From the NCBI RefSeq assembly GCF_032999765.1, contig NZ_CP136051.1, positions 4,792,501 to 4,856,500 of the forward strand: a stretch of DNA of 64,000 nucleotides, read 5' to 3'. The notes beneath the pieces were generated by a model. The model was not told the origin of the DNA and ran no database searches. It saw only the letters and a list, made by a program, of their open reading frames with translations. Positions 36,694 through 45,212 of this stretch are shown in pieces. Origin of the DNA: Imperialibacter roseus. Its GTDB lineage: Bacteria; Bacteroidota; Bacteroidia; Cytophagales; Cyclobacteriaceae. A program made the translations under genes and the position numbers. Numbering within the stretch: position 1 is the stretch's first letter; each line of letters starts with the position of its first letter.

Positions 36694-37619
36694 GCCGCTA
36701 CATGTTGATTCATCAGCGCAATAAAGCAGTCCTCTATATCTGGTGCTACCTCCACTATCTCCCAGTTTTCCATTCCCTGAGCGCTGAGGTATTTGATTAG
36801 CTCTTCACTCGTCAGCTTGCCTTTGTCGGACACTACATGGATGTTTTCGCCAAATGGATACACCAGTGTGGCCTGCTCCAGCATTCGAAGCGACGAAAGC
36901 ATGTTGTACTTTTCGTTTGTTTTGATGGCCAACAAGGAATAGGCATAGGCATCAGTAATTTTTGCCGGTGTATCTACCGAAAGAATGCGGCCATCTTGCA
37001 TGAGCGCCACCCGGTCGCAAAGGCTGGCTTCGTCCATGTAAGGAGTGGATACCAAAATGGTCATCCCACGTTTTTTCAGCATTTGAAGAATTTCCCAAAA
37101 CTCGCTTCTCGACACAGCGTCCACGCCAGTGGTGGGCTCATCCAAGAACAGGATTTCGGGACTATGCACTAGTGCACAGCAAAGGGCCAGCTTCTGCTTC
37201 ATTCCACCCGATAGTGCTCCGGCTCTGCGCTTTCTAAAAGGCTCAATTTGAGAATATATATACCTGATATTGTCATAATTCTCTTCCAGCGTAGTGTCAT
37301 ATATGGAGGCAAAAAGGTTGATATTTTCTTCAATGCTCAGGTCCAGATAAAGAGAAAAGCGACCGGGCATATAGCCCATTTTTTTGCGAATTGAAGCATA
37401 GTCTCTGGTTACATCAATGCCCAGCACATTTACCTCGCCACTATCGGGCAGCAACAGTGAAGACATGATCCTGAAAAGTGAAGTTTTGCCGGCACCATCA
37501 GGGCCAATTACCCCGAACAGCTCTCCTTTTTTAACATTCAGAGAAATTTCCTTCAATGCCTCCACATGGGCATAGGTTTTCACCAGGTTCTTTACAATAA
37601 CTGCATTTTGCTTTTCCAT
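36690..37619 (-). CDS. ABC transporter ATPase (first subunit)
   Basis: A 309-residue ATPase with Walker A GPDGAGKTS, signature LSGGMKQK and Walker B ILFLDEPTTGVD, plus a C-terminal extension of about 80 residues. The frame is open to 37640, but that start would overlap the HlyD gene; the ATG at 37619 (MEKQNAVIVKNLVKTY) is the natural start, 4 nt after the HlyD stop. It pairs with the following ATPase gene. Confidence 0.92.
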   Translation of the reverse strand: MEKQNAVIVKNLVKTYAHVEALKEISLNVKKGELFGVIGPDGAGKTSLFRIMSSLLLPDSGEVNVLGIDVTRDYASIRKKMGYMPGRFSLYLDLSIEENINLFASIYDTTLEENYDNIRYIYSQIEPFRKRRAGALSGGMKQKLALCCALVHSPEILFLDEPTTGVDAVSRSEFWEILQMLKKRGMTILVSTPYMDEASLCDRVALMQDGRILSVDTPAKITDAYAYSLLAIKTNEKYNMLSSLRMLEQATLVYPFGENIHVVSDKGKLTSEELIKYLSAQGMENWEIVEVAPDIEDCFIALMNQHVAA

Positions 37620-37623
37620 GACC

Positions 37624-38520
37624 TTAGAATTTAACCTCACCCGGCATTCCTATTTTCAATGCCCCATCGTTGGGCACCACCACTTTGATCGCATACACCA
37701 AATTGACCCTTTCTTCCCTTGTTTGGATGATTTTTGGCGTGAACTCGGCTGATGAGGAGATCCATGACACCGTTCCTTCATTCTCTTTCAAATTGCCGTC
37801 GGTGCCGTCAGTGAGCACTCTCACCTTCTGGCCAATTTTGATGGTGGCCAACTGCGGCGCATCTATGTAGGCCCTCAGTGTCAATTCCTTCAGGTCGGCT
37901 ACCTTAAAAAGCGGCTTGCCAAAAGTGACAATCTCACCTGCTTCAGCATATTTGGAGAGCACGGTTCCTCCCAGCGGGCTTGCCAGCACACTGCGCTGGA
38001 TTTGATCTTCTATCTGCTCCATTTGCACCTCAAGCGGAGCCAACTCCGACAACAAGCCTCTGTTGGCTGTGCTTAGCTGGCTTTTGGTGGCGTCGATCCT
38101 GTTATTCAGTACTTTCAGTTCGCCATGCAGGTCGTCCCGTTGCTTTGCAGTTGCTGCCCCTTCGACGAACAGCTTGTCCACCCGTTTGATCTCTCTTTCA
38201 AGGTTCTCCTTCTGCTCAAGCAGCACATCTATTTGCACCTTTTCGTTTTGGAGTTTACTTCTGATCGCTTGCTTGGAGGCCGTCAGCTGTTTTTTCTTCA
38301 AATGAAGGCCAAGAGTGTCGACCAGTCCAATGGCAGCGCCGGCCTTTACCTGGCTGCCCTCCTCCACCTTTAGCTGCAGGAGCTTGCCAGTAGCTTCCGA
38401 AGAAACCAGCACTTCGGTCGCTTCAAAATTGCCATAAGCATCCGACCTCTCTTCATTTTTGTTGCATCCTGCCAACCCGATCAGCAGCAATGCACTTGCT
38501 GTGTATGTGAAAATTTTCAT
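37624..38520 (-). CDS. Membrane-fusion (HlyD/YbhG-like) lipoprotein
   Basis: A 298-residue periplasmic adaptor. It has a lipobox LAGC (about residue 19), a biotinyl-lipoyl-like segment (VSSEATGKLLQLKVEEGSQVKAG), a long coiled-coil hairpin (residues 75-155) and a second lipoyl half (RSVLASPLGGTVLSKYAEAGE). It links the inner-membrane ABC exporter to the TolC-type channel encoded just upstream. Confidence 0.9.
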   Translation of the reverse strand: MKIFTYTASALLLIGLAGCNKNEERSDAYGNFEATEVLVSSEATGKLLQLKVEEGSQVKAGAAIGLVDTLGLHLKKKQLTASKQAIRSKLQNEKVQIDVLLEQKENLEREIKRVDKLFVEGAATAKQRDDLHGELKVLNNRIDATKSQLSTANRGLLSELAPLEVQMEQIEDQIQRSVLASPLGGTVLSKYAEAGEIVTFGKPLFKVADLKELTLRAYIDAPQLATIKIGQKVRVLTDGTDGNLKENEGTVSWISSSAEFTPKIIQTREERVNLVYAIKVVVPNDGALKIGMPGEVKF

Positions 38521-38532
38521 TGCTATAGTTCC

Positions 38533-39804
38533 TTAAAGATTTCCTGTAAGTGTAAAGTATTGTACCTGATACCACGCCTTGTCGATCTCGTGCATGCGGG
38601 CCGTAATTTTTGCCCTTGTAAGTTGATCCAGCGCAGTGATGTAGTCGGAAGAGGTGACAGTTCCGCCTTCGAGCCTGGCAGCGTATTCCCTGACAATTGA
38701 CTCCTGCAGCCTGACGATCTCGGCATCCCTTTTCATTACCTCGTCAGAGACCAACCACTTCTTTCTCCATTGCAGGGTGCCATTTTCGAATTGGCTCATG
38801 GCATCGCTGCGGCTGTTTTCGAGCAGCTGCTCCTGAATTTGCAGCTCTTGTCGCTCCTGCTTGCTGGCTCCCCAGTCGAATAGTGGCCAGTAAAGCCTCA
38901 CTCCCGCCATATAGAACCCGCTAAGGTCGGTTTTAAAGAAATTGTAAGGATTGGGGCTACCAAAGCCTCCTCTGGCAAAAGCACTTACCTTCGGCTTAGT
39001 TCTCGCAGCAATGAGCTCCCCCGCCTGAGAAAGCACAGTTTTCTGCTCACTCAAATAGCTGAGCTCCGGCCGGTTGATCGTTGCTTCACCCTCCAGCGGA
39101 ATGGTGCCGCCAGGAAGAGTTAATACTGCATCTACAGAGAGTGGCTGCCCAAGTTTGTCAGCCAGCATGGCTACAAGCCCTTCTTTTTCGGCCTCCGCCG
39201 CTACAAGCTGTTGTTCGATGGTCAGGATTTCCTTTTCGAAGGCGGACTTATCGCTCTGCAAAAGCACGCCAGTCGAGAATCCCGCATCAATCACCTTTTT
39301 TCGCTCGAGCAAGGTATTCCTGGCAGCTTCAAGGTTTTTTTCGGCTTCCTGAATCCTGAGTACACCAAAATACAAGCTGTTCACAGACTCCTTTACCTTG
39401 TACAGATCGACCTCCACTTTCTGCTGATTGGCCGCCAGTTCTCTTTTGGAAGCTTCTCTCGATTGCCTGACCATGCCGCCGTCGTAAATACTCTGTTCGA
39501 TGCCCACGGTAGCCTGGTACTGGCTTTTTGGAATTTCCGGCGTTTCAGCGCCTGGAATACTGAATGGCAATGAAAACACGTCGCTCTGATAGCTCCACTG
39601 CCCATTCAGACTCACTTGCGGACGATACGCCAGTCCCAGCCGTTCCTCTTTGGAAGCAGCCAACTCACCATAAAGAGCTGCCTGCCCCGAAAGCGGTGTG
39701 TGCTGAAGTGCCAGCTCGTAGCAGCCCTGCAGGCTGATGGTTTCCTGGGCGTAAACCCCGGCCACCATCGCCACTGCACTCATTGTTAGTACAAACCTCT
39801 TCAT
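38533..39804 (-). CDS. TolC-family outer-membrane efflux protein
   Basis: A 423-residue protein with a signal peptide (cleaved near VYAQ) and long amphipathic helices with the TolC repeat pattern (EASKRELAANQQKVEVDLYKVK and related). It ends in YFTLTGNL. It provides the outer-membrane channel for the ABC exporter. It begins 1 nt after the TetR stop, so regulator and exporter are one transcript. Confidence 0.9.
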   Translation of the reverse strand: MKRFVLTMSAVAMVAGVYAQETISLQGCYELALQHTPLSGQAALYGELAASKEERLGLAYRPQVSLNGQWSYQSDVFSLPFSIPGAETPEIPKSQYQATVGIEQSIYDGGMVRQSREASKRELAANQQKVEVDLYKVKESVNSLYFGVLRIQEAEKNLEAARNTLLERKKVIDAGFSTGVLLQSDKSAFEKEILTIEQQLVAAEAEKEGLVAMLADKLGQPLSVDAVLTLPGGTIPLEGEATINRPELSYLSEQKTVLSQAGELIAARTKPKVSAFARGGFGSPNPYNFFKTDLSGFYMAGVRLYWPLFDWGASKQERQELQIQEQLLENSRSDAMSQFENGTLQWRKKWLVSDEVMKRDAEIVRLQESIVREYAARLEGGTVTSSDYITALDQLTRAKITARMHEIDKAWYQVQYFTLTGNL

Positions 39805-39805
39805 A

Positions 39806-40426
39806 TTATTCGTTTGTTGATTTGTCGGTTAAATAGTTCCAAATGATCACCGGAACTTCCTTCTTTCTTCGCTCAAGAAATTTGTTATAGTCTTCTTCAC
39901 TAAGTCCGAAGACCGGCCTGAGAATAGGCTTTGCAATGACAGGAAAAACGCACAGCCCCATGATAGAGCTGATGAGATCCACTGGCTCTATAGGTCTTAT
40001 GGTACCTTTAGCCGCTTCAGCCTTCAATTGCAAACCCAGCCCCATCGCCACCTGCGAAACTTGCGAACCAATTTTGCCAAACAGCTTCTCGGGGTTCCTT
40101 GAAATTTCGTTAATGACGAAAAGAGGCATGAAGGGATTGTTCTTCATCAGTTCCACATAGTGCTCCACAAACTGCATCAACTTTTCTTTTAGGGGCATTT
40201 CCTTCCCAAGAATACCAAACAGGGCCGGGCCATTTGACTGGAGTGTCTCCATGAAAACCCTTTCGAAAAGCAAGTCTTTGGACCTGAAATAGTAGTGCAG
40301 CAATGCTTTGTTGATGCCGGCCTTGTCAGCAATTTCCTGCATTCTCGCTCCCGCCATTCCCTGTTGAATGAATACCTCCCTGGCGGCTTCCAGTATCTTT
40401 CTTTCTGTACTTACATCCTTCGTCAT
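39806..40426 (-). CDS. TetR-family regulator (CecR-like)
   Basis: A 206-residue repressor with an N-terminal helix-turn-helix (EIADKAGINKALLHYYFRSKDLLFERVF) and a ligand-binding helical domain. Gene order TetR, TolC, HlyD, ATPases, permeases parallels cecR-ybhGFSR of E. coli, where CecR controls the exporter. A TATATTTG box lies 5-12 nt before the ATG, so the message could be leaderless. A cluster of TTAACC/GGTTAA half sites just upstream is a likely operator. Confidence 0.88.
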   Translation of the reverse strand: MTKDVSTERKILEAAREVFIQQGMAGARMQEIADKAGINKALLHYYFRSKDLLFERVFMETLQSNGPALFGILGKEMPLKEKLMQFVEHYVELMKNNPFMPLFVINEISRNPEKLFGKIGSQVSQVAMGLGLQLKAEAAKGTIRPIEPVDLISSIMGLCVFPVIAKPILRPVFGLSEEDYNKFLERRKKEVPVIIWNYLTDKSTNE

Positions 40427-40430
40427 GATG

Positions 40431-40438
40431 CAAATATA
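40431..40438 (-). promoter_or_regulatory. -7 box of the TetR-exporter operon
   Basis: The minus strand reads TATATTTG, with its G 5 nt before the ATG at 40426. A start of transcription about 6-7 nt downstream would fall on the ATG, suggesting a leaderless transcript. Confidence 0.5.
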
Positions 40439-40445
40439 CGAAGTA

Positions 40446-40487
40446 TTAACCGAGAGGTTTAACCAATTGGTTAAATTTTTTGGTTAA
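40446..40487. promoter_or_regulatory. Candidate operator cluster for the TetR regulator
   Basis: It contains TTAACC-N4-GGTTTAA (40446-40462), a perfect 18-bp palindrome TTTAACCAATTGGTTAAA (40458-40475) and a further TTGGTTAA (40480-40487). It lies immediately upstream of the -7 box of the tetR gene, where a bound dimer would block transcription. Confidence 0.7.
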
Positions 40488-40583
40488 CAAATGATATTTA
40501 ATCGTATGTCATTGTTTAACAGTACTTTAAACAAATTTTCTATTTTCTGGCAAAAATAGATTAGATTAATACTTTAATGATTT

Positions 40584-40895
40584 ATGATGTCGGACAAAAT
40601 ACTCACCAGGCCCTGGACGGAATTTGAGCTCAATCAAAAGCTCGCCAAAATGCCTGTGCTGCCTGAGTATAAACTGCTTATTCAGGTGAGGGAAATTCTT
40701 CTCGACAGCCGACTGGCCAATGAAAGACTCGACTCACTCATTGAGCTGATCGAAAAAATACCACTTCACAGGTCTCAGGAAGAAAGAGATATTTTTATTG
40801 AGCATCTGCAGGAGGTGCTGGTGGATGTGCGGCTTTCATCGGAACTAACAGTAAATGTTGTGAAACTGCTCAGGTCAATAGAAAGGCAATCTTGA
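40584..40895 (+). CDS. Unrecognised small protein, divergent from the tetR gene
   Basis: A 103-residue, probably all-helical, acidic cytoplasmic protein (MMSDKILTRPWTEFELNQKLAK to RSIERQS). No family recognised and no signal peptide or membrane segment. It is transcribed away from the tetR operon across the operator cluster, so it could be controlled by the same regulator. Confidence 0.5.
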   Translation: MMSDKILTRPWTEFELNQKLAKMPVLPEYKLLIQVREILLDSRLANERLDSLIELIEKIPLHRSQEERDIFIEHLQEVLVDVRLSSELTVNVVKLLRSIERQS

Positions 40896-41119
40896 CTTAT
40901 TTACGGTTGCCGCTAAAATATTTCTATCTTCACAGTGCTCTTTTTGGCTCATCTAAAAGACCTGTTTCCATGGTTTTTTCTCAATGTTTTCGTATTTTAC
41001 TAGTGAAAAAAAACAACAGGGTTGAGAAGATATTTTGAAAGCTTTTCTAATTTTCCCACCTGAAAAATTAAAGTAATACCAAACCAACACAAAACACTCC
41101 AGCCCGTCTGGAATGAAAA

Positions 41120-41518
41120 ATGGAAACTCGTGACTTACACCACAAGGTGATCCTGAAAACAGGACCCAATCAGGCTTATGAAGCCATTCTTGACCCCAAA
41201 AAACATAGTGACTTTACTGATAGTCCAGCAGAAAACGACGGAAAAGTAGGCGGAGAACACAGCGCTTTCGACGGCTACTGTTTTGGTGAAAACGTCGAGC
41301 TCTCTTATGGAAAGCGCATTGTGCAAACCTGGCAAGCCGACGAAGATGGCTGGCCGGAAGATCACTTCTCCAGGGTCATCTACGAGTTTACGGCAGTTCC
41401 CGGCGGCACGCTTCTTACTTTCAAACAGCTTGGTGTGCCCGAAGAAGTGGCCGACAGCATCGATCAGGGCTGGATCGACTACTACTGGGAGCCTCTGAAG
41501 GCGTATTTTGAGGACTAG
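41120..41518 (+). CDS. SRPBCC / AHSA1-like domain protein
   Basis: A 132-residue START-fold protein of the Activator-of-Hsp90-ATPase-like type: LKTGPNQAYEAILDPKKHSDFTD at the start, then GKRIVQTWQADE and LTFKQLGVPEEVADSIDQGW. These proteins bind hydrophobic ligands or act as stress-related helpers; no partner gene is adjacent. Cytoplasmic. Confidence 0.75.
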   Translation: METRDLHHKVILKTGPNQAYEAILDPKKHSDFTDSPAENDGKVGGEHSAFDGYCFGENVELSYGKRIVQTWQADEDGWPEDHFSRVIYEFTAVPGGTLLTFKQLGVPEEVADSIDQGWIDYYWEPLKAYFED

Positions 41519-41586
41519 GTAACCCTGGCAGTCTAGCCTCTTTCAGCTTTATTCTGTTCTTGTCCTTAGTTATGGCCATAATTCCG

Positions 41587-41594
41587 TAATTTTG
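41587..41594 (+). promoter_or_regulatory. -7 box for purB
   Basis: TAATTTTG fits TAnnTTTG and lies about 32 nt before the purB ATG at 41626. Confidence 0.4.
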
Positions 41595-41625
41595 CGGCTT
41601 GCTTTTGGCAGCTAACACATTTCGC

Positions 41626-42969
41626 ATGGATTTAACACATTTAACGGCCATATCGCCGGTCGACGGTCGCTATAGAAAACAAACCGCTTTATTGGCTCCC
41701 TATTTCTCTGAGTGGGGACTGATTCGTTACAGACTCCAGGTAGAAGTCGAATACTTCATAGCGCTTTGTGAAATACCACTGCCCGCTCTTGGCACTTTTC
41801 CAACAGCCAGGTACGCCGAGCTAAGAGCCATCTATAAAGATTTCTCGGAGAAAGATGCGCTGGCCATCAAAGAAATAGAGAAAACGACCAACCATGACGT
41901 GAAGGCGGTGGAATACTTCATCAAACAGAAGATGGATGCTGCCGACCTTTCAGCCTATAAAGAATACATCCATTTTGGCCTGACCTCGCAGGACATCAAC
42001 AATACCGCCATTCCTCTAAGCCTGAAGGAGGCTCTGCAGGAGGTTTACCTGCCCAAGCTGAATGAAATAATTGCTTCACTGGCAGCCATGGCCGCAGATT
42101 GGGAGAAAATACCTATGCTGGCAAAAACTCACGGCCAGCCTGCCTCGCCTACCCGTCTTGGCAAAGAAATCAGAGTCTTTCAGGTACGGTTGGAGGAGCA
42201 GATAAAAGGATTGAAAGACATACCGTTTGCGGCCAAATTTGGCGGCGCCACCGGCAACCTCAATGCCCACCACGTGGCCTTCCCCACCTACGACTGGGCT
42301 GAGTTTGCCAACGGCTTTGTTAGTAATAGTCTTGGGCTGAAAAGAAGCTCACCCACCACACAAATTGAGCACTACGACCACATGGCGGCTCTTTTTGACG
42401 GACTCAAGCGCATCAACACCATCCTGATCGACTTTTCAAGGGACGTGTGGCAGTATATTTCCATGAACTACTTCAAGCAGCGGATCAAAGCCGGCGAGAT
42501 TGGGTCGTCGGCCATGCCCCACAAGGTGAATCCAATCGACTTTGAAAATGCCGAAGGCAACCTTGGCATGGCCAATGCCATTTACGAGCACCTTTCCGCC
42601 AAGCTTCCCATTTCAAGGCTGCAAAGGGATCTTACGGACTCAACGGTATTAAGAAATATTGGCGTACCCATTGCGCACAGCTATATCTCCCTGCTTTCGC
42701 TGGCAAAAGGCATTGGCAAGCTGGAGCTCAATCAGGCAGCCATAGATGCCGATCTGGAGGACAACTGGGCGGTGGTAGCCGAAGCTATTCAAACTGTACT
42801 TCGCCGGGAAGGCTTCGCCAACCCGTACGAAACGCTGAAAGCGCTCACCCGCACCAATACCAAAATCACCAGAGAAAGCATCAGTACTTTTATTGATGAG
42901 CTGGAGGTAAGTGAAGACATAAAAAAAGAGCTGAGATTAATCAGCCCTTTCAGTTTCACGGGAATCTAA
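41626..42969 (+). CDS. purB: Adenylosuccinate lyase
   Basis: PurB releases fumarate from adenylosuccinate and from SAICAR in purine synthesis. The 447-residue protein has LTAISPVDGRYR near the start, HFGLTSQDINNTA, and the fumarase/aspartase signature GSSAMPHKVNPIDFEN with the catalytic Ser. An open frame begins at 41599 but MDLTHLTAISPVDG at 41626 fits the family. Together with purA at the left edge, this window holds both steps from IMP to AMP. Confidence 0.95.
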   Translation: MDLTHLTAISPVDGRYRKQTALLAPYFSEWGLIRYRLQVEVEYFIALCEIPLPALGTFPTARYAELRAIYKDFSEKDALAIKEIEKTTNHDVKAVEYFIKQKMDAADLSAYKEYIHFGLTSQDINNTAIPLSLKEALQEVYLPKLNEIIASLAAMAADWEKIPMLAKTHGQPASPTRLGKEIRVFQVRLEEQIKGLKDIPFAAKFGGATGNLNAHHVAFPTYDWAEFANGFVSNSLGLKRSSPTTQIEHYDHMAALFDGLKRINTILIDFSRDVWQYISMNYFKQRIKAGEIGSSAMPHKVNPIDFENAEGNLGMANAIYEHLSAKLPISRLQRDLTDSTVLRNIGVPIAHSYISLLSLAKGIGKLELNQAAIDADLEDNWAVVAEAIQTVLRREGFANPYETLKALTRTNTKITRESISTFIDELEVSEDIKKELRLISPFSFTGI

Positions 42970-43012
42970 GAAAGCATTGACCCTTGGCTTTTTACCAGTG
43001 GTCAACAACTTT

Positions 43013-43705
43013 CTACAGTTCCCTGATTCTGATATTACGGAACCACACTTTGTTGCCGTGATCCTGCAAGGCAATTTTGCCTGTTGATGATTTTCCGAAA
43101 GCTTCCCACTTGGCGAACTTGCTTTCACTGACCATTTTATCCCAAACCGGGCCGCTTGTTGGGTATTCAACCACTTTCTTGCCATTCATGTAGTGAGTGG
43201 CTTTGCCGTCTTTGATCACCAACTTCACTTTGTTCCATTCCATCGCTGGCTTGTAAGCTGAGGGGTCGCTTGGGGGGATCATGTCGTACAAAGACGTCGC
43301 AAGACGGTTCCCATTTTTGCCTTGCTTGGCGTCCGGGTGGCGTTCATTGTCAAGTACTTGCATTTCAGGGCCTGTGTAATAAGGAGCGTTGTATTTGGCG
43401 TCTTCGATCACATGGAACATGATGCCGCTGTTTCCGCCTTCAGAAATTTTCCATTCCAGCTCTAGTTCAAAATCGCCATAGTCCTTGTTGGTAACCAGGT
43501 CGCCAGCGCCGCCGGCAGTCAGCACAATGGCACCATCTTCCACCTGCCATTTTGGATCAACTCCTGATTTGTTGTAAATGTGCCACTGATCGATGGTTTT
43601 CCCGTCAAACAGAGAAACCCACTTTCCTTTTTGCGCATTGGCAGCAAAGGAAAAAGAAAGCATCACCATAGCCATGACGCTTAAGCTTTTCATTACTTTA
43701 TTCAT
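43013..43705 (-). CDS. DUF1080 secreted protein (3-keto-disaccharide hydrolase family)
   Basis: A protein of about 230 residues with a signal peptide (cleaved near ANAQ), then GKWVSLFDGKTIDQWHIY, NSGIMFHVIED and YTGPEMQVLDNERHPD, the core of the DUF1080 concanavalin-like fold. Members of this family hydrolyse 3-keto glycosides or act as lectin-like domains. The frame is open to 43726; the ATG at 43705 (MNKVMKSLSVMAMVML) gives a normal signal peptide. Single domain. Confidence 0.85.
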   Translation of the reverse strand: MNKVMKSLSVMAMVMLSFSFAANAQKGKWVSLFDGKTIDQWHIYNKSGVDPKWQVEDGAIVLTAGGAGDLVTNKDYGDFELELEWKISEGGNSGIMFHVIEDAKYNAPYYTGPEMQVLDNERHPDAKQGKNGNRLATSLYDMIPPSDPSAYKPAMEWNKVKLVIKDGKATHYMNGKKVVEYPTSGPVWDKMVSESKFAKWEAFGKSSTGKIALQDHGNKVWFRNIRIREL

Positions 43706-43846
43706 ATTGATGTGTTTTGTGCCCAAAAGGCGTTGTTCAACTTCAAAACCCTAAGTAGAAATGATTTTATTTTTTTACCTAGTGAATATACCTAAATGTA
43801 CCTAATGAATGGCACATGGTCAATTTTGGTTGTGAAGCGGGCAAGG

Positions 43847-44356
43847 TCAAAAAGAGATGGGCGCTATATCCTCTGGTTCAGTAGCGGAAGCGTCGCCAAT
43901 AAAGTCACCGGTATTGACTCGGCAGTCTTCGATCCTGTGCTTCAGTATGAGTTTCCAAAAGGGAGATTTTCGAAAAACCAGCCCCGTCTTCACAAAGAAA
44001 TTGTTGGTCATCTTCTTCCACATGGTCTCGTAGCCCGGCTGCCCTTCCTTTAGCAACACGTACTCAAAGCCCATCTTGTGCGTTTCCTGAAGGGCGCAAG
44101 GGTTTCCGTAAAGCACCCCTTTTGTTTCTGTTATGATAATATAGCGTGGGTATTCTTGCCTGGGGAAGTCCTTCTTAGCCTCATTTTTCTTTTTTTGCTT
44201 CAGCACCCACGATGGGGAATCCTTGTCAATGGGCCTCTCTTTCGACTGAGCTGCTGCTGTGCACAAGCTCCCAAGATAGAAAGCTGTGGTCAGCATTATT
44301 AAAAAAATAGGAAGCCTAAGACGCATGGTTTCGAATATACTGGTAATTCTCCTCAA
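43847..44356 (-). CDS. Unrecognised exported protein
   Basis: A 169-residue protein with a hydrophobic segment (LPIFLIMLTTAFYLGSL) and a cleavage-like AAAQS. Start at 44356 or the inner ATG at 44326 are both possible. It contains two cysteines that might pair (GNPCALQ and IEDCRVN). No family recognised. Probably periplasmic. Confidence 0.55.
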   Translation of the reverse strand: MRRITSIFETMRLRLPIFLIMLTTAFYLGSLCTAAAQSKERPIDKDSPSWVLKQKKKNEAKKDFPRQEYPRYIIITETKGVLYGNPCALQETHKMGFEYVLLKEGQPGYETMWKKMTNNFFVKTGLVFRKSPFWKLILKHRIEDCRVNTGDFIGDASATEPEDIAPISF

Positions 44357-44405
44357 TCAATATTTCCTTATTTCGATTCCAAGCTGGTTTGGGTTTCGAA
44401 TCTAC

Positions 44406-44413
44406 TATATTTG
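44406..44413 (+). promoter_or_regulatory. -7 box upstream of the methyltransferase gene
   Basis: TATATTTG is a perfect TAnnTTTG. Its last G overlaps a candidate TTG start codon at 44411, which argues that translation starts further downstream. Confidence 0.5.
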
Positions 44414-44443
44414 CAGGCATTTCGGAACCAGATCGCTATAGTT

Positions 44444-45211
44444 TTGAAGCACATCATTAGTTTTTTGCTACGCACAGTACCCAGAAAATACCTGCAACTT
44501 TTCAGCCATTGGGTGCTCAAGGTGGTCTCCATCTTTTACATTGGCAACAAAGTGGAATGCCCTGTATGCAACGCCCACTTCCGAAAGTTCTTGCCCTACG
44601 GCAGGCAGTCCCGTGAAAATGCCCTCTGCCCCAACTGCCTGGCACTTGAGCGACACAGGCTGATGTACCTGTTTCTCAAGAACAAGACCAACTTTTTTAC
44701 CGATAAGTTGAAAGTGCTTCATGTAGCGCCTGAAATCTGCTTTATTGAGGCATTTGAAAAACTTCATAAAGACGACTACATCACAGCCGACATAGAATCG
44801 CCTTTGGCAAAAGTGAAGATGGATATCCATCAGGTACCGTTTGACGACAACACGTTCGATGTGGCCTTTTGCAACCACGTAATGGAACATGTGGACAGCG
44901 ACCTGAAGGCGATGAGCGAGCTGCACAGAGTGCTGAAGCCGGGTGGGTGGGCCATTATCCAGGTGCCGTTCTTCTATCCGCTGGAAGAGAAAACAGTTGA
45001 AGACATCACCATCACCGATCCAAAGGAACGCTACCGCAGGTTTGGGCAGGACGACCACGTGAGAAAGTACGGGAAGGACTATGCAGAACGGCTGGCCAGC
45101 GCCGGGTTTACAGTTGATGCCAATGACTATGTGAAGGAATTACCGGGCGACGTAGTTACCAGGTATGCGCTGCCAAAAGACGAGACTATTTTCTTTTGTA
45201 AAAAGGCATAG
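44444..45211 (+). CDS. Zinc-ribbon SAM-dependent methyltransferase
   Basis: A methyltransferase of about 255 residues. The N-terminus has a hydrophobic/amphipathic helix and then a zinc ribbon (CPVC and CPNC pairs, about 22 residues apart). The class I fold follows (LKVLHVAPE, ITADIESPLAK, CNHVMEHVDSD, LHRVLKPGGWAIIQVPFF). The open frame starts at a TTG at 44411 that lies in the -7 box, so the TTG at 44444 is the more likely start; this is uncertain. The substrate is unknown. Its stop is next to the end of the convergent glycosyltransferase operon. Confidence 0.8.
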   Translation: MKHIISFLLRTVPRKYLQLFSHWVLKVVSIFYIGNKVECPVCNAHFRKFLPYGRQSRENALCPNCLALERHRLMYLFLKNKTNFFTDKLKVLHVAPEICFIEAFEKLHKDDYITADIESPLAKVKMDIHQVPFDDNTFDVAFCNHVMEHVDSDLKAMSELHRVLKPGGWAIIQVPFFYPLEEKTVEDITITDPKERYRRFGQDDHVRKYGKDYAERLASAGFTVDANDYVKELPGDVVTRYALPKDETIFFCKKA

Positions 45212-45212
45212 G

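Noticed and set aside
37620-37640. Earlier start for the first ABC ATPase
   Set aside because: It would overlap the upstream HlyD gene; the ATG at 37619 fits the spacing and the family N-terminus.
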